Assembly: GCA_012295275.1 (NCBI GenBank)
Contig: CM022671.1
Coordinates: 9,074,858-9,138,857 of the forward strand
Reading direction: 5' to 3'
Origin: Chrysomallon squamiferum
Lineage: Eukaryota; Mollusca; Gastropoda; Neomphalida; Peltospiridae
Length of the DNA: 64,000 nucleotides
In this document: positions 1 through 10,835 of the stretch, piece by piece
Layout: every line of letters begins with the position of its first letter
Numbering within the stretch: the stretch's first letter is position 1
The notes under the pieces: generated by a model
The model's input: the letters and a program-made list of their open reading frames with translations, nothing else
The model's database searches: none
What the model was told of the DNA's origin: nothing
Made by a program: the position numbers and the translations under genes

Positions 1-277
1 AGACTAAATTTTCTGTTTCAGTTATGTATAAATTTATAAATAATTTTGAATTATATGATTTAGTTTGACCACATAATACTCGTTTTTTATCTTTAAAGAA
101 TATGTTGAAACTGTAACATTTACATAATTTTAATTTCCTTTTGAAAAACTAAATCACCATCTCTTTTGTTTTGATAATGATATAACTATAGTTAGCTTTT
201 GAAAAGATCAGCAATCATGGTTACAGAGAAAAAAATATATATGTTATAAAAACTAATTCATTTTTTTAAATTTCCAG
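1..277 (+). other. Intron or 5' flank of the LRR-ARH gene
   Basis: AT-rich sequence with no supported coding content. It ends in a T-rich tract and a CAG at 275-277, which fits a splice acceptor for the first visible coding exon. Any upstream exon lies left of the window. Confidence 0.6.
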
Positions 278-1031
278 CACTTGAATGGTGAAGCACATGA
301 ATCAATGCTAACAGAATTACCATGGAGTATTCGAGATTCAATCTGCTTATATGAAAGGATGAATGTTTCCTTTAACGCAATCACAGAACTTCCAGCAGTA
401 CTTCCACTCAGACTACCCCATCTCTCTCACCTCGACATCAGCCATAACCGGTTGACAGAGCTTCCTGAAAGCTTTGGCTTGCTTTTTCATCTGAGAACTA
501 TTTACTTGAGTCACAACAAGCTCAAGGCACTGCCCCAGTCTTTCGTTCATCTTGTGAAACTAGAAAAAATAGACTTATCTCACAACATCTTGCGGGAATT
601 GCTGGAGGATTTTGGAGAAATGGAAAATCTTTCTAAGCTGAATGTTTCTAATAATAAATTGAAGGCACTTCCTCTGTCTCTTGGCAACTGCTCCACATTG
701 ACGTTACTGTTGGCTGTGTGCAACAAACTCGACTCTCCACCTCAGGCTATATGTAATGAAGGATCTGAAGCCACTATTGAATTTCTGAAAAAAATGTACA
801 TATCTTCTTCAGCAAGAGATTTCCCCAGACCTGTCACACCACTAAACGACTTTCCTAGAGTGAAAGGTTTTCAGCTGCATAGTTCTGTAGCAAATCCACA
901 TTCTGCACATGTGCAGTATATACAAGAACAGACACATACAACAAACACACCCAGCAGAATCAAAACACCATTGTTACCTCCCCTTGGTGCATCTTCTCTT
1001 GATTCTTTTGAATTGAGAGACAGGATTGTAG
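278..1031 (+). CDS. LRR-ARH gene, exon carrying the LRRs and linker
   Basis: Acceptor CAG at 275-277. The donor GTGAAT at 1032 is preferred over GTAGGT at 1028, because the one leftover base g then joins the next exon to read DRIVGMIYG, the expected ARH start. About five LRRs are followed by a Pro/Thr/Ser-rich linker with no recognised domain. Confidence 0.85.
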
Positions 1032-4000
1032 GTGAATTTTTAAATTATTGTTTCTAGATCAACAAAGAAAAGAATAATTTATTAACCACTGAAGTTTTAT
1101 GTTCTTTAAATGGTATATAATAATGTTATTCAGTCTATCAGATGGAGATCTATAAATTGTTGTCATTATAAATAAGTAAAAATATATATATATATATAGT
1201 TTGACTTCAAAAATTTTGTGGTATTATCTTTATTTATGATTAGGTTTTATAATATCTTGCTTGATTTTATTAATATATTACATGTTTTAGGAATGATTTA
1301 TGGTGCTGCCATTGGTGATGCTATTGGTATAGCAACTCGGTGGATGTCCCCAGATGAATGTAACTTCTACTACAGTCATGAAAATATTGACTATGCTGAG
1401 ATTGTTCAGGATGAACACAGAGTGAGATGGAGAAAAGGAGACTGGACTGGAAATTTTGATTTATTTGTAAGCCACTTTTAGTGTTGAAATGTCAGTGAAT
1501 GACTGTGTTTGTTTAATTATATCTGAACATATTTTAATTGTGGCATCATACTACAATAATCTATGTGGCTGAACTCTGTGAACTCCAATGGTTGTAATGA
1601 TAAACAGCTTAGTCCTGGTTCCAAAATGCCAAAAAGCACAATACTGCACATGAATTTATTCAGTATGAAAAACTGAGCTGTTAAATTGAATAGAAGAAGT
1701 TGTCTACCTCGCTGTTTCGTCTTTTTAGCAGCCATTAGGATATTTCTGTCTGAATATATGTGACTGCTTTAGAGGTCAAACAGGTTCTAAGAGTTAATTT
1801 TAATACTTCAAGCTAACATGGCAAAGTTTCACATGTTTATTGTTGTATAAGAGTTCTCGCATTATGCATATTCAAAGATAATGATTAATAATTTCTTTTT
1901 TTGTTGTTAATTGGCTAGATATAATGATTAGTTTATTGTTTGTTTGTTTATTAATACATTATCACATTAGATAGATAATATCCAGGCAAAAATGACTATA
2001 AATCTCAAAGTACATTCAAGTAGAAAAATCTTCTGATAATTATTAATTTTTTATTTTATAACATTTTGTTTGTTATTTTATCACATTTTTTTATTGCATT
2101 ATTTTTTTTAACCAATAAATGATTGGCATTATATTTTTATTTTTTATAATTATAAGTAGTTGCATTTTGATAATTTATAAAGGATTTCAGTTTCATTAAT
2201 ATAAATTAGTAAAGGTTTTGGTTTAAATTTTTTGTTTAAATTTTTTCTTAAATAGATGTTAGTGTTTGAGTCTATCACATCTTGGGGTGGTGTTGTGGAT
2301 GAATTGGACTTTGCTAAGAAATTGGTGAACTGGTCGAAAAATGGCTTTCCAGAACTTGGTGATTCAGAAGGTGTGGTTCTTAGTGAAACAATACAGCAGG
2401 TATACTGTTGAAGTGAAATTTAATTTTTTAAATTAAATTTCAGTAATCAAGAATGAATCTGAAGTAAAATATTTTTATTTTATTTTATTTTTTATTATTT
2501 ATAATTTATTATTATTATTGTTATTGTTATTATTATTATTTTTTTTTTTTTTTTTGACTGACTGACAGTGAAATGATTGTAAATTTATCTTGTATTTTTT
2601 TTTTTTTTTTTTAATTATTATTATTTTTTTTTTGTAAATGTCTTCATTTCAGATTTTAACAAAACCAAAATTCACACAAGATCCACACAGTGTAGCTGCA
2701 GATCTGTTACAGTCTCTGAAATCAACAACACCTTCACACATATCAAATGGGTCATTGCCAACCATTTGTCACTGCAAAGATGACAGTGAAGAAAAATGCA
2801 AATGTCAGCCGGCATACAAATCAATCCTACGCAGTTACAGCAGGACTTCTGTAAGCACATGTGACCAGTTTGGCACAGATAATGGAGCTGTGGTTAGAAC
2901 TGCAGTTTTAGGTTTGTTTTGCAGTTTTTTACTTATATGAAAACATAATCTAAATACATTTGTAAACATAATGTTAGTATAATTTACTGTATTATTAGCA
3001 AAGGTTGATATTACAGTTAACAGAAATGTCAACCTTTGCTATCAATAAAGTATGACATACAAAATAAGAAGCAAAACAAGGATTCATATAAGACTTAAAT
3101 TTTTCTAGCATTTCCATTTTGAAGCTACATACATATACATTTTGAAATTTATCTGACAATGACAAATGTTAAGAATCTGAAAATCAGTTTTTTAATTTTA
3201 GCTGTCTAATACTAATACTAGTTTCATTCAGATGTATGATGTGTGAGTTCTTGCTCATTGAGGGTAATAGACAAATTGAAGATATACATCTAGTTTGTAA
3301 CTGTATCTGTCTTGTGTCTACTCTGCCCAGGTGTTCCATTCTTCCACAATTTGCAGGAGGTTGTTGGCAATTCCTCCAGGATCTGTCTGGCAACTCACGC
3401 AGACTGCAGATGTCTAACCAGCTGTGTGATGGTCTCCACACTTGTAGCTCTTATGTTGCAAGTAAGCTTCTTTATAATGACCAAAATGACGTAAATAAAT
3501 CTGTTAGGTAAGGTTTATGAGCAGACTGATTAACGAAACCCAGCATAAATCTTTGCTGATGTTGAGAGATATGTTCAACGTTTAGTTTAAGCCCAAGACT
3601 TGGAATTAACCCATGTTGGTGGATCTGTGACAGTTGCATTCAAGGTTTAGTTTAAGACCTTCTGGTTAGAAAGAAAGAAAGATATAGGTATCCTTAGTAG
3701 TTTTCAGGTATTGCCAATGAATGGTAACAGATGGTTGTTCTTCAGTAAAAATAATAACAGCTAAAACTGAAATAAGGTGAAGTGATATTAAACAAGTATT
3801 CATTCTACAGTTATTTATTGGTCCAAAAAGATGAACTTTAATTAAAAATATTAATTACAGATGTGTGTATGTATATATATATAGATATATATAAATAGAT
3901 ACACACACATACATTTAAAAACAAAATGAAATTCAATAATTCAGAAAATTATTTTTTCTTATGTGAAATGTAATATCTCTGTTTTATAGCAAATTTTTAT

Positions 4001-5380
4001 TTGTTAATTAATTTTTAATTTTGTTTATTTTCACTGGTGTTTTTTGTTTTTTGTTTTTGTCTTCAGGGAAAATATTCATTGACAAACTCAGAATGTGTTC
4101 AGAAGATGATTGATGAAGCCTGTGAACTGAGCTTAAATCATTTACAAAATAAAGAACAGAAAGAAGATTTCAAATCTCATGTTAATATGAATAATGTCAA
4201 AGAGTAAGTGACTACATGTAAATGTTAGTAAGCACTGGAGAGAAATATTTCTTTAGAAGTAAATATTAAGAAAAAGAATAAAATTAGTTTTGTCCTTTAA
4301 TAACAATCCAAAGCTAATGCATCAAAGCAGAATCTAGAATTGTGATCTTTGAATTTCTTTAGATATCATTTAGTTTTTTAATTAACTTTTCTAATTCAAA
4401 TGATCAGTCATTCATAAGCTTAATCCAGCGTTCAGGAGGGGAGTTTTTCATATTATTTATTTCTTTTTTCTTTCAGTAATGACAATTTTATTTTGTGCAA
4501 TTATTTAAATTTGTTTTATCCATTATTATTTTATACATATATTTTTAATCTGTAAATACTGATTGTCGCAAATTTGTAATTAATGGTAAGTGGTCTTTGC
4601 AACAAATATTAAATATACTCAGTAATAAATTTACCATTATTTTCTGCACCACACCTTAAAATATGATGACTTAGAAACGATTAAATACAAGATCAGCATG
4701 TCTAATATTTGCTGTTTGATGTGTAATATGAATAAAACTATAATTAGGTAAAGCATAAGAATTACATATGAAAAGAAATTAATAATATATATAAAATTTT
4801 ATTCAGTTTAAAAGCAGATGGAAGCAGACAGAAAAGCTACACACACAAACCAATGGCAGCTGGAGTTCTTGCCTTGAAGTCGGGTGAAGGTTTTAAGTAA
4901 GATTTACACATTAATATTCAAATTGTTTTAACTTTACATTCTTGTATATTTTACTATGTTCAGTGATCACATTATTGTTATTATAACCCTGACAGTAACA
5001 ATTCTTTCCTCATATTAGCATTTTACATAATTCTTAACCCTTTCTTTAAGAAAAGCAACCTTTTTAAGACTGTTTTACCATTTGTTTTGGGAATAAAAAT
5101 GAATGTAATGATCTATTTTTAAAAGTATATTGTTTACATTTTTCCATGTAAAAGGTATTAATATTGAACTTATTTTGCTTATTTCAGAAAATTCATTATG
5201 AAACTGGTGCACGAGGCAGGGGACAGCAACAGCAACGCTTGTGTTGCTGGAGCTCTGCTTGGGTGCAAAGTTGGTTACTCGCATCTTCCTTCCAGCTGGA
5301 TTGAAAACTTACGCAAGAAACAAACAACTTGGCTAAACACAAAAATTAACTTTTTTCTTGATATGATGGGCATTCCTTAA
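278..5380 (+). CDS. LRR-ADP-ribosylglycohydrolase fusion protein, probable pseudoenzyme (eight exons seen)
   Basis: Exons by splice sites and frame: 278-1031, 1291-1466, 2256-2399, 2653-2911, 3331-3461, 4067-4203, 4807-4896, 5188-5380. Joined they give 627 residues, counting from the first codon of exon 278. Residues about 30-165 are leucine-rich repeats of the cytosolic LxxLPxSFGxLxxL type. Residues 250-627 match the ARH/crystallin-J1 fold: DRIVGMIYGAAIGDAIG near 250, TDNGAVVRTAVLG at 433-445, THADCRC at 466-472, and AGDSNSNACVAGALLG near 574-589. The family normally has a TDD[ST]D-like metal site after DW; here it reads DWTGNFD (302-308). The late GDxDTN site reads GDSNSN (575-580). Several Mg-binding Asp residues are therefore lost, and I infer it binds ADP-ribose or a partner rather than hydrolysing. 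The start is uncertain: ATG 305 is in frame, or translation begins in an exon outside the window. An AATAAA lies 175 bases past the stop. Confidence 0.87.
1291..1466 (+). CDS. LRR-ARH gene, exon with the first ARH motif
   Basis: Acceptor TTTTAG at 1285-1290, donor GTAAGC at 1467. Encodes GAAIGDAIG, which matches the family, and DWTGNFD, where the first metal-binding motif should be and is not intact. Confidence 0.87.
2256..2399 (+). CDS. LRR-ARH gene, ARH exon 2
   Basis: Acceptor AAATAG ending at 2255, donor GTATAC at 2400. 48 codons, in phase on both sides. Encodes the LVFESI and WSKNGFPELGD helices. Confidence 0.82.
2653..2911 (+). CDS. LRR-ARH gene, ARH exon 3
   Basis: Acceptor TTTCAG at 2647-2652, donor GTTTGT at 2912. 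It opens with ILTKPKFTQDPHSVA and ends in TDNGAVVRTAVLG, both typical ARH positions. A Cys/Lys-rich insert (HCKDDSEEKCKC) lies between them. Confidence 0.85.
3331..3461 (+). CDS. LRR-ARH gene, ARH exon 4
   Basis: Acceptor TGCCCAG ending at 3330, donor GTAAGC at 3462. Encodes VPFFHNLQEVV and THADCRCLTSCV; the family usually has THADPRC. Confidence 0.87.
4067..4203 (+). CDS. LRR-ARH gene, ARH exon 5
   Basis: Acceptor CTTCAG at 4061-4066, donor GTAAGT at 4204. It encodes a charged helical stretch in a region of the family that varies in length. Confidence 0.8.
4807..4896 (+). CDS. LRR-ARH gene, ARH exon 6
   Basis: Acceptor ATTCAG at 4801-4806, donor GTAAGA at 4897. It encodes SYTHKPMAAGVLALK, matching the family's Y-[ST]-x-K-x-x-x-A-G segment. 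Confidence 0.83.
5188..5380 (+). CDS. LRR-ARH gene, last exon
   Basis: Acceptor TTTCAG at 5182-5187; TAA at 5378-5380. It encodes HEAGDSNSNACVAGALLG followed by CKVGYSHLP, the C-terminal ARH motif. The second Asp of the usual D-x-D-T is Asn. Confidence 0.88.
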
Positions 5381-5554
5381 ATCTGTGTTATTCATTGTTA
5401 TTTTATAACATAGTTGGAGGAGACAACCAATTAATATTTTATTTTGGTTATGAAAATTACTTTTTCAGCATTCCTGTGGTAAATATGCTGGTTGCTAATG
5501 CATACGCAAGGCACATTTGCATGTGGTATGATAAAAAAAAAATTGATTTTAAGT

Positions 5555-5560
5555 AATAAA
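5555..5560 (+). terminator. Candidate poly(A) signal of the LRR-ARH gene
   Basis: AATAAA, 175 bases after the stop codon. No nearer match was seen. Confidence 0.5.
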
Positions 5561-7020
5561 ACACATTTAATATCAAATTATTTTTTATCAGAAATAGAAA
5601 TTTGTGAAACTTTTAAGGATAGAATCATGCTGATTGTTTTAAACTGTTTTTTGTTGAGCTTTAAAAAATAATAATTCTTAAACGACATATATACAAGCTA
5701 TTAATACAAGGCAGCTACGGTGGCTTAATATATTTAGCCTTTTTTCTGCATTTTTTGGGGGGTGGTGCTGTTGGTTGGGGTATAGGTATGATTTTTATTT
5801 GTTTTTACAGATATAAGAATCATGAGAAAGAAATTTTAAACATTTGTTAATCAATGTCCTCCAATAAGCCTGTGATGTTTTTAAGTTGTTTTTTTTAGTG
5901 AATTATGTGATAAAATATTTTGTTCATGATAAATTCTTAATAATCAAAAATTTTATGCAAAATATTTATTTATTTATATAGTCAACAAAATTTTATCCTA
6001 AATCCTGAAGCATGAGTCCTAGAATTATACATAGATGTTTTATTTTTATATCCTGTGATAGCAAGTTGTAGTGAACCAAGTACAAATGGACTTTGTAGAT
6101 TGTTTACAGTTTGTCTCAGAGGATTTCAGATAAGTGATAACTGACTGTATTGTTAATCTGTTCAATTGTTATTCTTTTTCACACATTGTGATTTAGAATT
6201 ACCTAAGGCATGATGTATTAGATATTTTTAAACTGTCTCCACATGTAATTGTTAAACAAATTTAAAAATAAATTTTTTTTTTTTTAATTAATATTTTTTT
6301 ATGTGGGTATGAGCCAAAATTTCTGCTAAATAAGAAATATTGGTTCAGTATCACCATTTACTGATAAAGTAAAGCTTTATCAGACCAATGAAATATGTTG
6401 TTATTAAAAAATATTTAATTATTTGTTTTATCCTGTGTTTTGGTTCTTATTGTTTTAATATCTAACAGGTGAAGTTACAGAGGTGATCATTTTATTTACA
6501 CAATTCATTTAACATAAAATATCTATACAATTACATAATGTTACATATATTTATTATATGTCTGTTAATATTAACTGCTGACAAAAATATCAAATATAAA
6601 AGCAATGCCAAAACATTATGTTTGTATAAAATTGGAAGTTGGTTGTTTTCAAATATATTTTATATAGATACTTAATGTACAATTCTGATGATGTTGCAGT
6701 GAAGCAGAGGTCATTAAAAATGTTGTTTTCATATTATCTGTGAAGTTGTTTATTATTTTTTGTCCTTTTATATTTTGTATTTACATATACCAGTTATTAT
6801 TATTTAATATTCAGCATTAACAATTAAGTATCTTCATGTTAGTGCTTTTGTTTATTTTATTTAAACAAGTGGGCAAATCATTTAGATTTCAAATTAATGG
6901 CTAATTTTGAATAGATTGGTTGATTGTTGTCTTTTTACATATAGATATATATATAAATATATATGTATACATTTTTATTTTTTATTTTTTTTATCTTGTT
7001 AACTAATAAAATGAAAAATA
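5561..7020. other. Intergenic, AT-rich, no gene seen
   Basis: Low-complexity A/T sequence between two convergent genes. No coding frame with family similarity, RNA gene or clear transposon was recognised. Confidence 0.6.
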
Positions 7021-7026
7021 TTTATT
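7021..7026 (-). terminator. Candidate poly(A) signal of the acetyltransferase-like gene
   Basis: TTTATT on the + strand is AATAAA on the - strand, about 57 bases past the TGA. A T20-type tract on the + strand (about 7039-7058) lies between stop and signal. Confidence 0.45.
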
Positions 7027-7082
7027 ACATCAAGTTAAATTTTTTTTTTTTTTTTTTTACGTAGTTCATATGACCAAGTATG

Positions 7083-7970
7083 TCATTTCACTGAATGCCA
7101 GTTTGCAAGTGCATTTCGTATTGTTGTTTCACCAAGCTGTGGGAAGTATGTTAAGCAACACTTCAACAAATCTTCATCGTTTTCAAACGTTACACTGTCA
7201 AGTTCATGACTATCATTTTCAGTCTTCTTGCTATTGTTAACAAACGCTATAGCATTTTTGTTGGGAAAGGCAATCACTCGTACACTGAGATGGAATGAAG
7301 AAACCTCTGGTAGTGTGTAGACATTCTCAAAAACTTCATCTACTTCATGTATGTCAGAGAACAAATGCATGTCAAATGAATAAAATCGTCTAAATCCATC
7401 AATGTATAAATCAAAAGGAAGTGGCTTCTTAGGCTTCATGCCACCTTTGCCATGCATGCGTAGAATCTTCCCATCATGCTTTATGAATTTATATTCCAGG
7501 AATGATTCATAGAACAATGGTGATTCTTTAGTAAAATCCATGGAAACAGCAGTGAATGTGGGATAGCCACAGGCTATGTCAGCCAGATAGAGATCACCAT
7601 CAACAACAACATTTTTTACCAACACGATGATATGGTTGTCAGGATATGTTACAGTGGATGTTACTGTAGCACATACGAAGTACACCTCATAACCAATGGC
7701 TTGCAGAAGGAAATAGAGAAACACGTTTTGTGTATAACAAAGACCTGCACGTTTTGAAAACATATCATCTTTAATTTCTGCCACTGTGGGGCGATGTCGC
7801 TTCTCTGGGTGCAAGGCCATCAGGGTTACATTCTGAAAGGGACAGGTCATCTGTAGTCCAAGAATTATGGAGTTAAGAAAAGGCAGACCTCGTTTGACAA
7901 TATGTTCTTCAGCCCCACTGATGTTGAGATCTTTCAGAAACGATGACGCTTCTTCTTTTGTTATGTTCAT
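7083..7970 (-). CDS. Arylamine N-acetyltransferase-like protein
   Basis: 295 residues, the usual NAT length. The family transfers acetyl from acetyl-CoA to arylamines, hydrazines or other amines through a cysteine protease-like triad in the cytosol. The three triad residues are visible in order: C78 in RAGLCYTQN, H113 in PDNHIIVLV and D131 in LYLADIACGYP. PFQN at 44-47 matches the conserved PFEN. Departures from the consensus are RGG becoming RAG before the Cys, and the Glu after CF becoming Thr. The substrate cannot be told from sequence. The coding region is one exon and a CAG acceptor abuts the ATG, so a 5' UTR intron is likely, as in vertebrate NAT genes. It is convergent with the LRR-ARH gene. 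Confidence 0.88.
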   Translation of the reverse strand: MNITKEEASSFLKDLNISGAEEHIVKRGLPFLNSIILGLQMTCPFQNVTLMALHPEKRHRPTVAEIKDDMFSKRAGLCYTQNVFLYFLLQAIGYEVYFVCATVTSTVTYPDNHIIVLVKNVVVDGDLYLADIACGYPTFTAVSMDFTKESPLFYESFLEYKFIKHDGKILRMHGKGGMKPKKPLPFDLYIDGFRRFYSFDMHLFSDIHEVDEVFENVYTLPEVSSFHLSVRVIAFPNKNAIAFVNNSKKTENDSHELDSVTFENDEDLLKCCLTYFPQLGETTIRNALANWHSVK

Positions 7971-7973
7971 CTG
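7971..7973 (-). other. Splice acceptor at the acetyltransferase-like start codon
   Basis: On the - strand the sequence reads CTCACTTCAG and then ATG with no base between. This implies that the 5' UTR lies in a separate upstream exon, which I could not place. Confidence 0.5.
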
Positions 7974-8461
7974 AAGTGAGCAATATGTACTTTCATTAAT
8001 ATTATTTTTTTTTTTAACAAGGTTAGGAAATAATGAAAAATATAAATAATATTTGTTTAATGACCATATTCATGTTTACCATTAACTCTTATGAGTAAAA
8101 GAATATGTTAATGTGAGGAAGAAAGAATCAAGTTTTATTTTATAATACTCTCTTTTTTAAGCCATTGGTGCCATGTGTGGTTAAGGATCATACAGGCAAT
8201 GAGACAGGAAATGGACTGCAGCCAGACAATGGAAAGTATGTATGATCTAATCATTTTGCAATAACTGATTAATGTATTAGACAACTGCCAGATGTTCATG
8301 ATAAAACTTTATTATAAAGCACTTCACACTAATAATTAGAATTTTATTTAGAGCACATTCGAAACATATTTCTAGACAGCATATGACAAAAGCTCTCACT
8401 GCAATGCATTAATGAAAATAAAAGTTCAGTTCAGATCTGCTCTGTGGGTGTGTGTGTTAAT

Positions 8462-9606
8462 GATTGCAGGAAAAAAGTCACAGGAAAATATTACAGAAAC
8501 AGTTTTTAATAGAAAATAAAGTCACAGGAAAATAAGTCACAATTTGTTGTATATAGACATCATTATCTTTAGTTCAACAGTTAGGCAGCACAAACAGTTT
8601 TTTTTAATCTGTTCACTAATTCAGATGGGTTATTCCAACCAAAACTGAAAGAACTCTGGTACAGTTTTAAGGCCACGCACACAGTATTTGTTTAAGTTGC
8701 ATAGGCACTCCTGAAGCTGCACACCTGCCTTTTTAACTCTTTTCTCTGGCCAGGTGTCAACTGCATAATGTCTCAGAATGATGTTGACTGAATCTTATTC
8801 TATCTGGAACCACTCAATGATTCACCAGCTGGATGGATGATGATGGCCAACAAGGTGGATTGTGTGAAGTGGTAGAAACAGCCATGCATATTCACTCCAC
8901 AACCAGAAACAGTGACTACTGCATGGAGAACAGCTTCCTCAACATTGCAAACAACAGTCTGAGCAGTGATCTGCATGTTAAGGTCAGCACATGGTCTACC
9001 ACAGCTAGTGACATGAATCTTGTTTGGCATTAGCATGCACCACTGTCACAGAAAAGAAACTGCTCAGGATCAGGAACCACAGCTTGCAGGAATTGTTCTG
9101 CTAAGTCACCAAGGTCTTGAAGTGTTGGAGGAACTAGAGTAGTTGGCTGCCGGCTATGTAAGCTTCATTTACATGAGTTAGGAGTAGATATCAACACATG
9201 AACGTCATCATCACAATGGGCTAGGGCTTGATCTAGGATCTGCCCATGTTTGTCTCTGGTGTTGGCAGTCTGGGTTTTCATTGCATTTTGAACCTTAGTG
9301 AGCTGAACTTGCACTTCATCTGCAGCATGGTTGTGAGGCTGAACAGTATTTGGACTTGCTAATTGTAAATCAGTTATCATGACACTGACCACTGGACCTT
9401 TTAACAAACTTCCACACTTAATTTCACACCTCTGACTCTTATCATGTGTGGCAGTTATAATAGAGATCACCAAAAAATTTAAATATTATTTTCAAAATAA
9501 ATGAACAAACAAATAAAAATATAAAAATATTTTGTGATTCTTTTTCTGTAACATTTTTTCCTGAGTTTTTTCTGCAACTTTTCCTGTGATTTATTTTCCT
9601 GTGATC
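8462..9606 (-). mobile_element. Decayed MULE-type DNA transposon with terminal inverted repeats
   Basis: The left end (about 8462-8502) reads GATTGCAGGAAAAAAGTCAC and on; the right end reversed (about 9606-9560) reads GATCACAGGAAAATAAATCA and on. The arms align over about 40 bases, and each side carries two TCACAGGAAAA motifs (8478, 8522; 9582 and 9598 reversed). Between them the - strand holds broken coding sequence with MULE/FLYWCH-associated transposase features. A 9-bp target duplication was looked for and not seen at these ends. Confidence 0.62.
8800..9473 (-). pseudogene. Broken MULE transposase remnant
   Basis: Reading down from 9473, the frame gives NTRDKHGQILDQALAHCDDD, a TGA at 9165-9167, then in the same frame TLQDLGDLAEQFLQ and PEQFLFCDSG, then a TAA. 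After a frameshift near 9035 it gives VNMHGCFYHFTQST at about 8857-8889. The last string fits the GCxFHxxQ motif of MULE transposases, and the middle fits the FLxxDSG segment preceding their catalytic domain. The distance between those two motifs is about half the usual, so an internal deletion is likely. The element cannot encode an active enzyme. Confidence 0.6.
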
Positions 9607-10830
9607 ATTTTCCATTCAGTTTTAATTATTACTGTTTATACATATAGATATATATATATAATTTATTATTATTGTTATTAATTTTTTAGTTATATGTATT
9701 TTATTATATATATTTTTTTGTTGTTATTCTGTATTGTTATAGGGCTTGTACAAATTGCAGCCTGCATCTTTTTTTTAGTTGGTACTGTAATCAATAGCTT
9801 TGCCCACATGCCTGAGGCTACAGAATTCAGACAAACCCAGTGCCTATGTATCATAGAATAACTTGAATTTTTAGACACTCCAAGTCATAGAATTTTGAGA
9901 AAAAAGTTAACATAGTTTCAGCAATAACGAATTAGCAGTTTTCCACATTTGTTAGTTTTTCAGTTTAAAGAGTGGCAAATATTCCATTTTTGCCCTCACT
10001 GAATTAAATTTTAATTTGTTATTATTAATATTTGTCACTGGTTTTTTTTATTTTTTTATATTTTTTAAATATAAATTATATTTTAATTTCAGGTAAGTTA
10101 CATTTGAACTTTAGATACATTTTTAAAGTATTTAGAGTCACATTATTGCATTTTGAGGTGACTAAAGCATCATAGGGTGCCATTTTAAAAAAGATGTGAT
10201 GTGTAACAATTACTGATGTACCTTGATTTTTCAGTCTTAAGAATTTTAAACATTTAGTGGTAAAAAGTTAAAATGACTGTGTGTGTGTGGGGGGGGGTCT
10301 GCTGGTTAAAAGGATTACAACTGTACAAGCATTTGATCTTTAACCATAATCTTCTGCAATATACAATCTCGGCTAAAGGTTTAAAGGTGTTGCAGTTACT
10401 AATTAGGAGCAATAAAATGTATTCATGAGACAAAAGTCAAGTTAAGGCACAGGTGTGGTAAGTTGGATATTTTATAAAGAAACATAAAAGAGTTTTCTTA
10501 GCTTTATTCATAATGTTATTTGATGCAAACAAAAGTTGCGTATCATCTGACCATTGTTGGTATTTTCACTAACGGTGCTAATGAAGCAAAAATAAAGCAA
10601 GTTCCAAAAAAATGTTACTGATATTAAAAAAAAAAAGTGATTAATTTATTTTTAATTCGTACAAGCCCATTGAACTTGTTTTCTGCGTACTATACATTTA
10701 AAAATAATAATAAATAACAGCTTTCACAGAACTTTTTTTCTCTCTCTTTCTCATTAATTTCTTATTATATTTATTCGTAAATAATTTTGTAACTTCTAAT
10801 TTATTTGACAAGTTGCTGTTTGTAATTATT
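9607..10830. other. Intergenic, AT-rich, no gene seen
   Basis: A/T-rich sequence with a short GT run and a G9 run near 10281-10297. No gene or recognisable element was identified. Confidence 0.55.
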
Positions 10831-10835
10831 TGCTT

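Noticed and set aside
1028-1033. Donor GTAGGT at 1028 for the LRR exon.
   Set aside because: It leaves phase 0, which does not fit the two-base start of the next exon. The donor at 1032 gives the expected DRIVGMIYG.
7020-7970. Acetyltransferase-like gene as a processed retrogene (intronless coding region with an A tract after the stop on its strand).
   Set aside because: The A tract lies between the stop and the AATAAA, not after it. A splice acceptor abuts the ATG, and intronless coding is normal for this family.
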